18,973 nucleotides of DNA from Thermoplasmata archaeon. GTDB lineage: Bacteria > Actinomycetota > Acidimicrobiia > Acidimicrobiales > Acidimicrobiaceae. Positions 6,280-12,494 of the stretch are shown in pieces. Both the position numbers and the translations under genes were made by a program. The notes below the pieces were generated by a model. That model did not search any database and was not told the origin of the DNA. It saw nothing but the letters and a program-made list of their open reading frames with translations. The stretch covers positions 1 through 18,973 of the forward strand of contig JAKBHQ010000352.1 in the NCBI GenBank assembly GCA_021836665.1, in the 5' to 3' direction. Positions within the stretch are counted from its first letter, which is position 1, and each line of letters begins with the position of its first letter.

Positions 6280-8291
6280 CGGTGGTAGCCGAATCTAACG
6301 AGCGGGCAGAGGTGGTTCAAAAGCCAGAGCAACTTCCCCCAAGCGCAAGGGCCAACAAGGTTGTGGCTGCCAAGTTGCTGCAGCGGCCATATACGGGGCT
6401 TTTTGTCCTTCTCCTTGCGATGGTGATATCTGCGATCTACGGTGGATTTCAATCGGGTTTTCCTACGAGCTGGGTACCGAACGTAACCACGTGGTTTAAC
6501 TCGGTTGCCAACTGGATCACAATTCATCAGAACACCGCACCATTCTTTGTACATTTTTTGACTCCTATCGGTAATTGGCTCGGAAATTCGGTGAATGCCG
6601 TTACCGATCTGCTGAATTGGCTGTCTTGGCCTGGGGTAATTGCGCTTTTCGCCGGGACTGCGGTATTAGCAGGCAAGTGGCGGGTTGCAATATTTGTCGT
6701 GATAGCGATGTTCTACTTCGGATTAATCGGCCTTTGGTCGGCGAGTATGTCCACTTTGGCGCTGATGAGCGTTGCGGTGCTGATATCGGTTGTCCTGGGG
6801 GTTCCATTGGGAATCGCAGCCGCCGCTTCGAGGGTGGTCGAAGAGGCGATCAGACCGATTTTGGATCTTATGCAGATGCTTCCCGCTTATGCCTACCTCG
6901 TTCCAATAGTTCTTCTCTTTGGGATCGGTAATTCTGGCGGGATAATCGCAACGGTGATATATGCGATCGCACCAGTGATCCGCCTCACGATGCTCGGAAT
7001 TCATTCCGTACCCTATGAAACTGTTGAGGCCGGGAAGTCGTTCGGCTCCAATAAGTGGCAACTTCTTAGGAAAGTACAGTTGCCGATGGCGCTTAAGCCG
7101 ATCGTCCTGGGCATTAATCAGGTCATAATGATGGCGCTTTCGGTCGTAGTTATCGCCTCCTTGGTGGGGACCGGTGGGCTGGGCGACCCCATTTTGCAGG
7201 CTTTGAACATCGTCGACGTCGGCGACGCACTCACCGCCGGAGTGGCGATCGTCTTTATGGCGATGATCCTCGATCGGATAGTTAGCGCTGTAGCCGAGAA
7301 CGTCGGTAGGAACGTAAGCACAAAGGGTCAGAGACAGCTGATCAGCCCGAGGAATCTACGGATAGCAGTTGGAGCGCTGGTGATAATTGCGATTGCGCTT
7401 GGAAACGTTGTTGGCGGCGGCGGATCCTTCCCAGCGGGCCTTTCACTCTCCCTTTCGGCCCCAGTCAACTCCTTTTTGAGTTTCCTCCAGAGCCACCTCT
7501 ACCATTTTTCTTCCATTCCGGTCATCGGCGGGACGTCCAACCTCAGCTCCTTCACCACGCTCGAGATTCTAAATCCGCTAACCAGGATCATCGGAGATTT
7601 CCCATGGTGGCTCGCCGTCTTCGGGACCGGGGTAATCGGGTACCTGATAGCCGGGTGGCGTAGGGCCGTCTTGGTCTCCATCGGAGTAACGGCAATTGGA
7701 CTATTGGGAATGTGGACCGATGCTTCGGTGACCTTGTCGCAAGTGTTGGTGGCGCTTGTTCTCTGTGTAGTAATCGGAATTCCGCTGGGAATTGCCGCTT
7801 ATTGGTGGCCACCATTGGAGAAAGTGCTTAGGCCGATCCTCGATGTGTTGCAGACGATGCCGGCCTTTGTCTACCTCATACCGGTAGTGCTGTTCTTCAG
7901 CGTCGGAAATATGGCCGGCGTGACAGCTTCTTTCGTGTATGCACTGGCTCCGGCTGTAAGACTGACCAACCTCGGATTGAGACAGATAAAGGTCGACATG
8001 ATCGAGGCTGGAAACTCCTTTGGGGCTACCCGTTTCCAGATGCTTCGCAAGGTCGAACTACCGGCGGCACGACCCACGATAGTTCTCGCAATCAATCAGA
8101 CGATCATGTTGGTTCTGGCTGAGGTGATCGTCGCCGGTCTAGTCGGTGCCGGTGGTCTCGGATACGACGTGGTCGTCGGACTAGGTCGAGACGAATTTGG
8201 TCTCGGACTTTCTGCCGGTTTGGCAATTGTAGTTTTAGGAATCGTTTTCGATCGCTTGACGCAAGGGCGTCCGGCAGGGAGGAGGAGCTGA
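6276..8291 (+). CDS. proW: Fused double permease of a glycine betaine-type ABC transporter (two ProW-like units)
   Basis: This 671-residue membrane protein contains two complete ProW/OpuAB-like permease units in one chain: about residues 117-340 and 443-660. The two copies of the cytoplasmic ATPase-contact (EAA) loop are EAGKSFGSNKWQLLRKVQLP (251-270) and EAGNSFGATRFQMLRKVELP (577-596), exactly 326 residues apart. Each is followed by INQ.IM.L and a GTGGLG or GAGGLG turn (298-303 and 624-629). ProW proteins usually have one unit and work as homodimers, so this chain can supply both halves of the pore. The N-terminal 110 residues resemble the variable ProW extension with one early membrane segment. 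GTG 6276 overlaps the ATPase stop by four bases and follows GGAGGGAGGAAG (6258-6269). Confidence 0.9.
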   Translation: MTVVAESNERAEVVQKPEQLPPSARANKVVAAKLLQRPYTGLFVLLLAMVISAIYGGFQSGFPTSWVPNVTTWFNSVANWITIHQNTAPFFVHFLTPIGNWLGNSVNAVTDLLNWLSWPGVIALFAGTAVLAGKWRVAIFVVIAMFYFGLIGLWSASMSTLALMSVAVLISVVLGVPLGIAAAASRVVEEAIRPILDLMQMLPAYAYLVPIVLLFGIGNSGGIIATVIYAIAPVIRLTMLGIHSVPYETVEAGKSFGSNKWQLLRKVQLPMALKPIVLGINQVIMMALSVVVIASLVGTGGLGDPILQALNIVDVGDALTAGVAIVFMAMILDRIVSAVAENVGRNVSTKGQRQLISPRNLRIAVGALVIIAIALGNVVGGGGSFPAGLSLSLSAPVNSFLSFLQSHLYHFSSIPVIGGTSNLSSFTTLEILNPLTRIIGDFPWWLAVFGTGVIGYLIAGWRRAVLVSIGVTAIGLLGMWTDASVTLSQVLVALVLCVVIGIPLGIAAYWWPPLEKVLRPILDVLQTMPAFVYLIPVVLFFSVGNMAGVTASFVYALAPAVRLTNLGLRQIKVDMIEAGNSFGATRFQMLRKVELPAARPTIVLAINQTIMLVLAEVIVAGLVGAGGLGYDVVVGLGRDEFGLGLSAGLAIVVLGIVFDRLTQGRPAGRRS

Positions 8292-8478
8292 GGGCAAGCG
8301 AAATTGCGTTTTCGCCAGCGTTCTTTTCCACAGGGACTAGACGTTGGATGTTCGTAGTTGGTCACACTCTAACGACGTTTTGACTCAGGCAGATTGTTGC
8401 TGGGTCGACTGGGTGGGGTCTTTGGAAAGTCGTCTACAAAGTGTAGCTCAAAAGGGCTACGGAGGAGGGAATCCATAC
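8292..8478 (+). other. Untranslated spacer inside the transporter operon with competing hairpins
   Basis: This gap splits an otherwise tightly packed operon. It starts with a small hairpin GCGAAA/TTTCGC (8298-8303 and 8310-8315). Near its end, GTAG at 8443-8446 can pair either with CTAC at 8434-8437 or with CTAC at 8457-8460 (GTAGC/GCTAC), so two hairpins exclude one another just before a strong ribosome-binding site. No -35/-10 pair was convincing. It may set the higher expression level usual for binding proteins. Confidence 0.35.
8461..8469 (+). promoter_or_regulatory. Strong ribosome-binding site of a short upstream reading frame
   Basis: GGAGGAGGG is a near-perfect anti-16S match nine bases before ATG 8479. 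It does not serve the lipoprotein gene, which starts at 8538 with its own GGGGGA site (8524-8529). Confidence 0.5.
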
Positions 8479-8538
8479 ATGATGCCAAGTTGTGAGTGGC
8501 AGTCGGTAGCGGGATTCATCACAGGGGGAACTAAATAA
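8479..8538 (+). CDS. Putative 19-residue leader peptide coupled to the binding-protein gene
   Basis: The frame reads MMPSCEWQSVAGFITGGTK and stops at TAA 8536-8538, whose last base is the first base of the lipoprotein ATG (TAATG). It has a better ribosome-binding site than most real genes here. I do not recognise the peptide; it has no run of a single amino acid that would suggest classic attenuation. It could be a leader peptide for translational coupling. It could also be a chance frame, since the same frame stays open back to 8344 without a good earlier start. Confidence 0.35.
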   Translation: MMPSCEWQSVAGFITGGTK

Positions 8539-9557
8539 TGTCAATAAGTTCAAGGATTCCCCGACTTAAGCGGTTAGTCCGCTGGGGCGGGGCTATAGCT
8601 GCAGGCACGGTTCTACTAAGCGCTTGTGGATCGTCTTCGTCGAGTTCTTCGTCGAGTTCTTCGTCAGCTACCAAGCCGACGATCACATTGGTGACGAACT
8701 CGTGGGAGGGGTCGCTCGCCAATAATGTTGTGGCCCAGTATGTCATCGAGAAGGACCTGCACTACCCGGTGAAGCTGTTGGACCTCGCGGAGATTCCCGC
8801 TTGGCCGGCTACCGCATCTGGAAGTGTTTCAGCGGTACTCGAGGTCTGGGGACACTACAACCACTATCAGACCTATGTCGTAGGGAATCATGAGGTCATT
8901 AACGCCGGTCTTGAAGGTCCAACCGGAAATATCGGCTGGTACATACCGACCTACTTGTTGAAACAACATCCAGAACTGGCCACCTGGCAAGGAGTGAAGG
9001 CCGATTGGAAGCTCTTCGTTACCCCCCAGACCGCTCCTCAGGGAGAGTTCCTAGATGGTGCGCCAAGCTACGTCACTAATGACGCCGCCCTAATCAACAC
9101 CCTTGGTCTTAATATGAAGGTGGTTTACGCAGGTTCCGAAGCGGCACAGTTGTCTCAAATTGAGACGGCGTACAAGGCAAAGAAGCCGATCATCTTCTAC
9201 TGGTATACGCCTCAGTACTTCAACCATGTCTATTCGTTTAGCCAAGTTGCCTTGCCTCCGTTTACCCAAGCGTGTGCAAAGCTACCAGCGGCAAAGATCG
9301 ACTGTGCGTATCCTCCGTACTACCTGTACAAGATCATGAATTCAAAGCTTCCTACCACGGCACCGTCGGTAGCGAAGTTTATTCAGGCCTTCAACTGGAC
9401 CGCAGCGGATCAGAACTCTGTCTCCTACGACATGGCTGTTAACAAGATGAGTGGATCGGCCGCCGCTGCGAAGTTTGTCAATTCGCATCAGTCGTTGGTT
9501 CAGTCTTGGCTTACCGGGGCACCTACGCCCAAGAAGGCCCCGGTTCTGGGAACGTAG
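8538..9557 (+). CDS. proX: Glycine betaine-type ABC transporter substrate-binding lipoprotein (ProX/OpuAC-like)
   Basis: This 339-residue protein starts with a basic segment and a hydrophobic stretch ending in the lipobox LLSAC (26-30), so Cys30 should be lipidated and the protein anchored outside the membrane. Twelve serines (32-43) form a flexible tether. The binding domain begins with the family's ITLVTNSWEGSLANNVVAQYV-like opening, with Trp56, and has further aromatic residues (VWGHYNHY, FYWYTPQYF) of the kind that form the aromatic cage for quaternary ammonium groups. It belongs to the OpuAC family. Glycine betaine is the likely ligand, but choline, proline betaine or carnitine would look similar. 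The ATG at 8538 follows GGGGGA (8524-8529). It closes the transporter operon. Confidence 0.88.
   Translation: MSISSRIPRLKRLVRWGGAIAAGTVLLSACGSSSSSSSSSSSSATKPTITLVTNSWEGSLANNVVAQYVIEKDLHYPVKLLDLAEIPAWPATASGSVSAVLEVWGHYNHYQTYVVGNHEVINAGLEGPTGNIGWYIPTYLLKQHPELATWQGVKADWKLFVTPQTAPQGEFLDGAPSYVTNDAALINTLGLNMKVVYAGSEAAQLSQIETAYKAKKPIIFYWYTPQYFNHVYSFSQVALPPFTQACAKLPAAKIDCAYPPYYLYKIMNSKLPTTAPSVAKFIQAFNWTAADQNSVSYDMAVNKMSGSAAAAKFVNSHQSLVQSWLTGAPTPKKAPVLGT
8634..8666 (+). repeat. 12-bp tandem repeat encoding the serine tether
   Basis: TCTTCGTCGAGT at 8634-8645 is repeated exactly at 8646-8657 and partly again to 8666. It encodes most of the 12-serine linker after the lipobox. Copy number could vary by slippage in steps of four serines without breaking the frame. 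Confidence 0.8.
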
Positions 9558-9587
9558 TGGTAGTTAGTTAGTTATTGAAGCTTGATT

Positions 9588-9595
9588 GGAAGGGG
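9588..9595 (+). promoter_or_regulatory. Ribosome-binding site choosing GTG 9601 for the aldehyde dehydrogenase
   Basis: GGAAGGGG ends five bases before GTG 9601. The frame can also start at TTG 9586, but that codon overlaps no ribosome-binding site and lies upstream of this one. The short upstream repeat TAGTTAGTTAGTTA (9561-9574) separates it from the lipoprotein gene. Confidence 0.6.
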
Positions 9596-9600
9596 TACGC

Positions 9601-11064
9601 GTGGCGGCTCAGCACGAGTTAGGACGAGACTGGGGAATCTATATCGACGGGCAATGGCAGTCGTCGAGCTCCATAGATAGAATTCAGTCGATCAGCCCAT
9701 CGAATGGCAAGGTAATTGCCACCGTTTCACGAGGCAACACGGCCGATATCGACCGCGCCGTCGGAGCGGCTCGTCGGGCGTCAAAGGCCTGGGCGAGCGC
9801 GTCCCCCTTCTATCGAGCAGAGGTCATGATTAAAGCATCCCAGCTTATAGCGGACGAGAGGGACACCTTAGCTAGGGCACTGACAGATGACCAGGGCAAG
9901 CCCCTCGTAAAGGAGGCTTATGATGAAGTGGACGAGTTGGTGCTCTACTTCTCCATGGCCGCCGAAGACGCCAAGCGACAGAGCGGTACTATGCCACATT
10001 CCGTGGACCCGACGAGGCGGGTATTGCAATACCGAGTGCCTCTAGGCGTAGTGGGAGTTATTAGCCCCTGGAATTGGCCATACACGATGGGGGCGGAAGT
10101 ATTTGCCCCCGCACTAGCCGCAGGAAACTCGGTTATTTGGATTCCAGCGCCTTCGACCGCCGCGTGTTCGGCGCTATTGGTTGAGGTTTTTGTCGAGGCC
10201 GGCTTTCCCGAGGGCGTGTTTAACTTCGTGACCGGACTCGGCGCAGAAGTGGGCGACGCCCTATGTGCACATCCGGGAGTGGACGGAATCGGTTTTGTCG
10301 GTTCAGTGGCCACCGGAGAGAAGATCGCATACCGCGCAGCTGGCAAGAAACAGATCCTCGAACTTGGCGGGAATGGGCCATTTGTAGTTCTGGAGGACGC
10401 AGACCTTGAGAAGGCGGCCAGGGCTGTGATGGACGCGTCGTTTTTGTGTGCTGGCCAGAGCTGCACAGCAGGAGAGCTATTTCTCGTACATAAAGGGGTG
10501 AAAGAGGAGTTCTTGGAGATGGTGGTCTCTATGACAAAGGAGTCGATCAACCTGGGTGATCCATTTTCGCCCGAAACCACGATGGGACCCCTGAACAACG
10601 AAGCCTGCGCCGATAAGTTCGACGAGCACGTAGGCGATGCGGTCGCAAAAGGTGCTCGGTTGGTCCAGGGTGGCAAGAGGGAGGGCGGATTGCCCACTAC
10701 CCTCTATGCCCAGGCGACCATTCTCGATTCGGTCAGTCCGGATATGCTTATAGCATCCTCTGAGACCTTTGGTCCGGTAGTTCCGATTTTGGAAATCTCT
10801 TCGGACCAAGAGGCGATTTCATTGGTTAATCGATTCGGATTCGGATTGACTTCAGCCGTCTTTACGACCGACCTCGCCAGGGGCTTAGCTTATGCAGAGT
10901 CGGTGGAAGCCGGTTGGGTAAATGTGAATGCGTCGACCAATCTCTGGGAGTCTCATCTTCCATTTGGCGGTCGCTCGGGAACCCTAAGCGGACGTGGTCG
11001 GGTCGGTGGGACCTCTGTGTTAGAGGCTTTTTCTGAGCCAAAGGTCGTTATTTTACAGCTCTGA
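9601..11064 (+). CDS. NAD(P)-dependent aldehyde dehydrogenase
   Basis: This 487-residue enzyme is a full-length member of the aldehyde dehydrogenase superfamily and should oxidise an aldehyde to the acid in the cytoplasm. Active-site residues are in place: Asn158 in SPWNWPY (155-161), Glu254 in LELGGNGP (253-260), nucleophile Cys288 in CAGQSCTAG (283-291) and Glu388 in ETFGP (388-392). Two departures stand out. The usual KP.E cofactor motif reads IPAPST (181-186), so its lysine is replaced by Ile181. The C-terminal loop reads LPFGGRSGTLSGRGRVGG, not the common PFGG.K.SG.GRE. It lies 43 bases after the betaine-type transporter on the same strand, so betaine aldehyde, formaldehyde or another aldehyde from methylated-amine breakdown is a reasonable guess. 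The sequence alone does not set the substrate. Confidence 0.85.
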   Translation: MAAQHELGRDWGIYIDGQWQSSSSIDRIQSISPSNGKVIATVSRGNTADIDRAVGAARRASKAWASASPFYRAEVMIKASQLIADERDTLARALTDDQGKPLVKEAYDEVDELVLYFSMAAEDAKRQSGTMPHSVDPTRRVLQYRVPLGVVGVISPWNWPYTMGAEVFAPALAAGNSVIWIPAPSTAACSALLVEVFVEAGFPEGVFNFVTGLGAEVGDALCAHPGVDGIGFVGSVATGEKIAYRAAGKKQILELGGNGPFVVLEDADLEKAARAVMDASFLCAGQSCTAGELFLVHKGVKEEFLEMVVSMTKESINLGDPFSPETTMGPLNNEACADKFDEHVGDAVAKGARLVQGGKREGGLPTTLYAQATILDSVSPDMLIASSETFGPVVPILEISSDQEAISLVNRFGFGLTSAVFTTDLARGLAYAESVEAGWVNVNASTNLWESHLPFGGRSGTLSGRGRVGGTSVLEAFSEPKVVILQL

Positions 11065-11154
11065 TGGCTGGGCTGGGTGAGTTTCAATGCCACAGGGAAT
11101 CTATTTAGCGTCGGGTTATCCCTGCTCGATGGGGTCGAAGCTCAATTGCAGAGG

Positions 11155-11217
11155 GCTTGAAAATTGCCTTTGCTTCTGGGGCTCGACTTGGCAGCGGGCG
11201 CTTGAGAGTTGCCTTTG
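11155..11217. repeat. Pair of 18-bp imperfect direct repeats, 45 bp apart
   Basis: GCTTGAAAATTGCCTTTG (11155-11172) and GCTTGAGAGTTGCCTTTG (11200-11217) differ at two positions. The start-to-start distance of 45 bp is close to four turns of B-DNA helix. Confidence 0.75.
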
Positions 11218-11220
11218 TAA

Positions 11221-11268
11221 TTTAAGTAATTAAGCCACTAAGTAATTAAAACACTAAGTAATTGAAAC
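11221..11268. repeat. Iteron-like 16-bp A/T-rich tandem repeat, three copies
   Basis: The units are TTTAAGTAATTAAGCC (11221-11236), ACTAAGTAATTAAAAC (11237-11252) and ACTAAGTAATTGAAAC (11253-11268), all carrying TAAGTAATT. They end 25 bases before the start codon of the cysteine-synthase-like gene. Confidence 0.85.
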
Positions 11269-11293
11269 ACATTGTAGCGTTGGGGGGAGTCAG

Positions 11294-12256
11294 ATGGTAG
11301 GAACGCACACGGTATCAGGGTCGACATCGACTGCGCCAAGTTTGAGCGTTCTAGACGCCATTGGCGATACGCCTTTGATCGAGATCGAAGACGGAATCTT
11401 TGTCAAACTGGAGTACTTGGAGCCATCGGGTTCGATCAAGGCTCGAATAGCGAAGTACATTATCGAAAGGGCGGAGGCCGAGGGACAGCTAGTCAAAGGG
11501 ATGACGATCGTAGAGGCGAGCAGCGGTAATACCGGCAACGCCATGAGTATGGTTGCTGCAATCAAAGGCTACAAGATGTTGGTAGTCATGCCCGGAGGGT
11601 TGTCATCCGCTCGAGTGGCCATTTCCAGGTCCTTTGGTGCAGAAGTCCTGGAGATCGGGTATTTTCACGTCAACCAGGCACTGGAGAAGGCTCGCGAATT
11701 AGGCGGGCAGCCCGGCTTTTTTGCACCATCCCAGTTTGATTCAGACTGGAACGTAGAAGAGAACAGAACTTGGCTTGGTCCTGAGATCCTCCAACAGCTT
11801 CCCGAGGGTAGGCTTCCGGACGCCTTTGTAATGGGAGTTGGCACAGGGGGCACTTTGGTCGGCGTAGGGCAGGCCTTCAGGGAAGTCAACAAAGATGTAA
11901 AGCTGATCGGCGTAGAACCGAACGAGTCGTGCACTATCTTGTGTGGTGAAATCGGTCATCACCAGATCGAGGGCATCTCCGATGGATTCGTGCCGGGGAT
12001 ATTCGCCCGCCATGGTCATATCGTCGATTCCATGGAGCCAGTTGGTAGCGAGGAGTCGATAGCCGAGATGCGATGGCTCGCTAAGGAGCACGGAATGTTC
12101 GTCGGGCCATCCTCTGGCGCAAACTTAGTTGTTGCGAGGAAGGTGAGGGCGGGACTTCCCGCGGGTGCGACCGTCGTGACTATCCTCTGTGACGAAGGCG
12201 AGAAGTACTTAAATGAACACTACGCCGCAAAGGGTAATGAGTCGTCGGATGGTTAA
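11294..12256 (+). CDS. Cysteine synthase family PLP enzyme (fold type II)
   Basis: This 320-residue protein belongs to the cysteine synthase/cystathionine beta-synthase family of PLP enzymes, which make cysteine from an activated serine and sulfide or a related thiol. Lys49 in PSGSIKAR (44-51) is the expected Schiff-base lysine; the usual sequence is KDR. Other marks are SSGNTG (77-81 region) for substrate and PLP phosphate contacts, GVGTGGT (181-187), EGISDGFVP (226-234) and a C-terminal LCDEGEKYLN (299-307) like the SD.GERYL ending of cysteine synthases. About 17 extra polar residues precede the catalytic domain. There is no CBS regulatory domain. The exact thiol or amino-acid substrate is uncertain. 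The gene stands alone: a 229-base regulatory gap precedes it and a strong terminator follows. Confidence 0.82.
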   Translation: MVGTHTVSGSTSTAPSLSVLDAIGDTPLIEIEDGIFVKLEYLEPSGSIKARIAKYIIERAEAEGQLVKGMTIVEASSGNTGNAMSMVAAIKGYKMLVVMPGGLSSARVAISRSFGAEVLEIGYFHVNQALEKARELGGQPGFFAPSQFDSDWNVEENRTWLGPEILQQLPEGRLPDAFVMGVGTGGTLVGVGQAFREVNKDVKLIGVEPNESCTILCGEIGHHQIEGISDGFVPGIFARHGHIVDSMEPVGSEESIAEMRWLAKEHGMFVGPSSGANLVVARKVRAGLPAGATVVTILCDEGEKYLNEHYAAKGNESSDG

Positions 12257-12303
12257 TAATTTTCGGTAGTTTTCTTCGGTAGAAGTTTGCTATTTGTCCT
12301 GGT

Positions 12304-12341
12304 AATGAGGGTCTTTCCTGAGGGAGGGCCCTCATTTTATT
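12304..12341 (+). terminator. Intrinsic terminator of the cysteine-synthase-like gene
   Basis: Bases 12304-12318 pair with 12322-12336 in a 15-bp stem (AATGAGGG...CCCTCATT, with three G-U pairs) around a TGA loop. The stem runs into TTTTATT. It lies 48 bases after the stop codon. Confidence 0.85.
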
Positions 12342-12446
12342 ATGCAGGTAATGCATATAAAATCGGTAAAAATCCCACCAGCAAGAATCTACGTCAAGAA
12401 ATGTTAACTAATCTCGAAATCCGTGGCGGATTGAGCTTGAGAAGTT

Positions 12447-12452
12447 TATAAT
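12447..12452 (+). promoter_or_regulatory. Perfect -10 box TATAAT upstream of the APC permease
   Basis: TATAAT occurs in an A/T-rich stretch. No good -35 stands at 17 bases; TTGAGC at 12431-12436 is too close. Transcription would start near 12459, giving a leader of about 35 bases before TTG 12495 and almost no leader before ATG 12462. Confidence 0.45.
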
Positions 12453-12484
12453 CAGTTGAAAATGTGGCGTAATTCACATGAAAA

Positions 12485-12491
12485 GGGGGAG
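12485..12491 (+). promoter_or_regulatory. Ribosome-binding site favouring TTG 12495
   Basis: GGGGGAG lies three bases before TTG 12495. The spacing is short. It is nevertheless the only purine-rich site in the leader, and neither ATG 12462 nor TTG 12456 has one. Confidence 0.4.
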
Positions 12492-12494
12492 AAG

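Larger units (their letters stand above)
11065..11293 (+). promoter_or_regulatory. Repeat-rich leader of the cysteine-synthase-like gene
   Basis: The 229-base gap has an inverted repeat CAGGGA/TCCCTG (11093-11098 and 11119-11124), a motif shared with the gap at 4442-4467 (GGGTCGAAGCT...ATTGCAGAGG at 11132-11154), two 18-base imperfect direct repeats (11155-11172 and 11200-11217) and an A/T-rich triple repeat (11221-11268). The ribosome-binding site GGGGGGAG (11282-11289) precedes ATG 11294. The A/T-rich repeats lie where promoter or operator sequence would be expected, but I could not assign -35/-10 boxes with confidence. Confidence 0.45.

Noticed and set aside
8344..8478. Longer version of the frame before the lipoprotein gene, from ATG 8344
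   Set aside because: There is no ribosome-binding site at 8344 and no recognisable sequence. Only the last part, from ATG 8479, has translation signals.
9945..10697. 250-codon open frame on the - strand inside the aldehyde dehydrogenase gene
   Set aside because: It is antisense to a complete enzyme with intact active site. Its Ser/Pro/Thr-rich composition is what the reverse reading of a coding sequence gives.
11221..11268. CRISPR-like array
   Set aside because: The repeats are directly adjacent, with no spacers, and are too short and A/T rich for a CRISPR array; no cas genes are present.
12431..12452. Standard sigma-70 promoter TTGAGC/TATAAT before the APC permease
   Set aside because: The -10 is perfect, but the spacer to TTGAGC is only 10 bases, too short to work as a pair, so only the -10 was kept.
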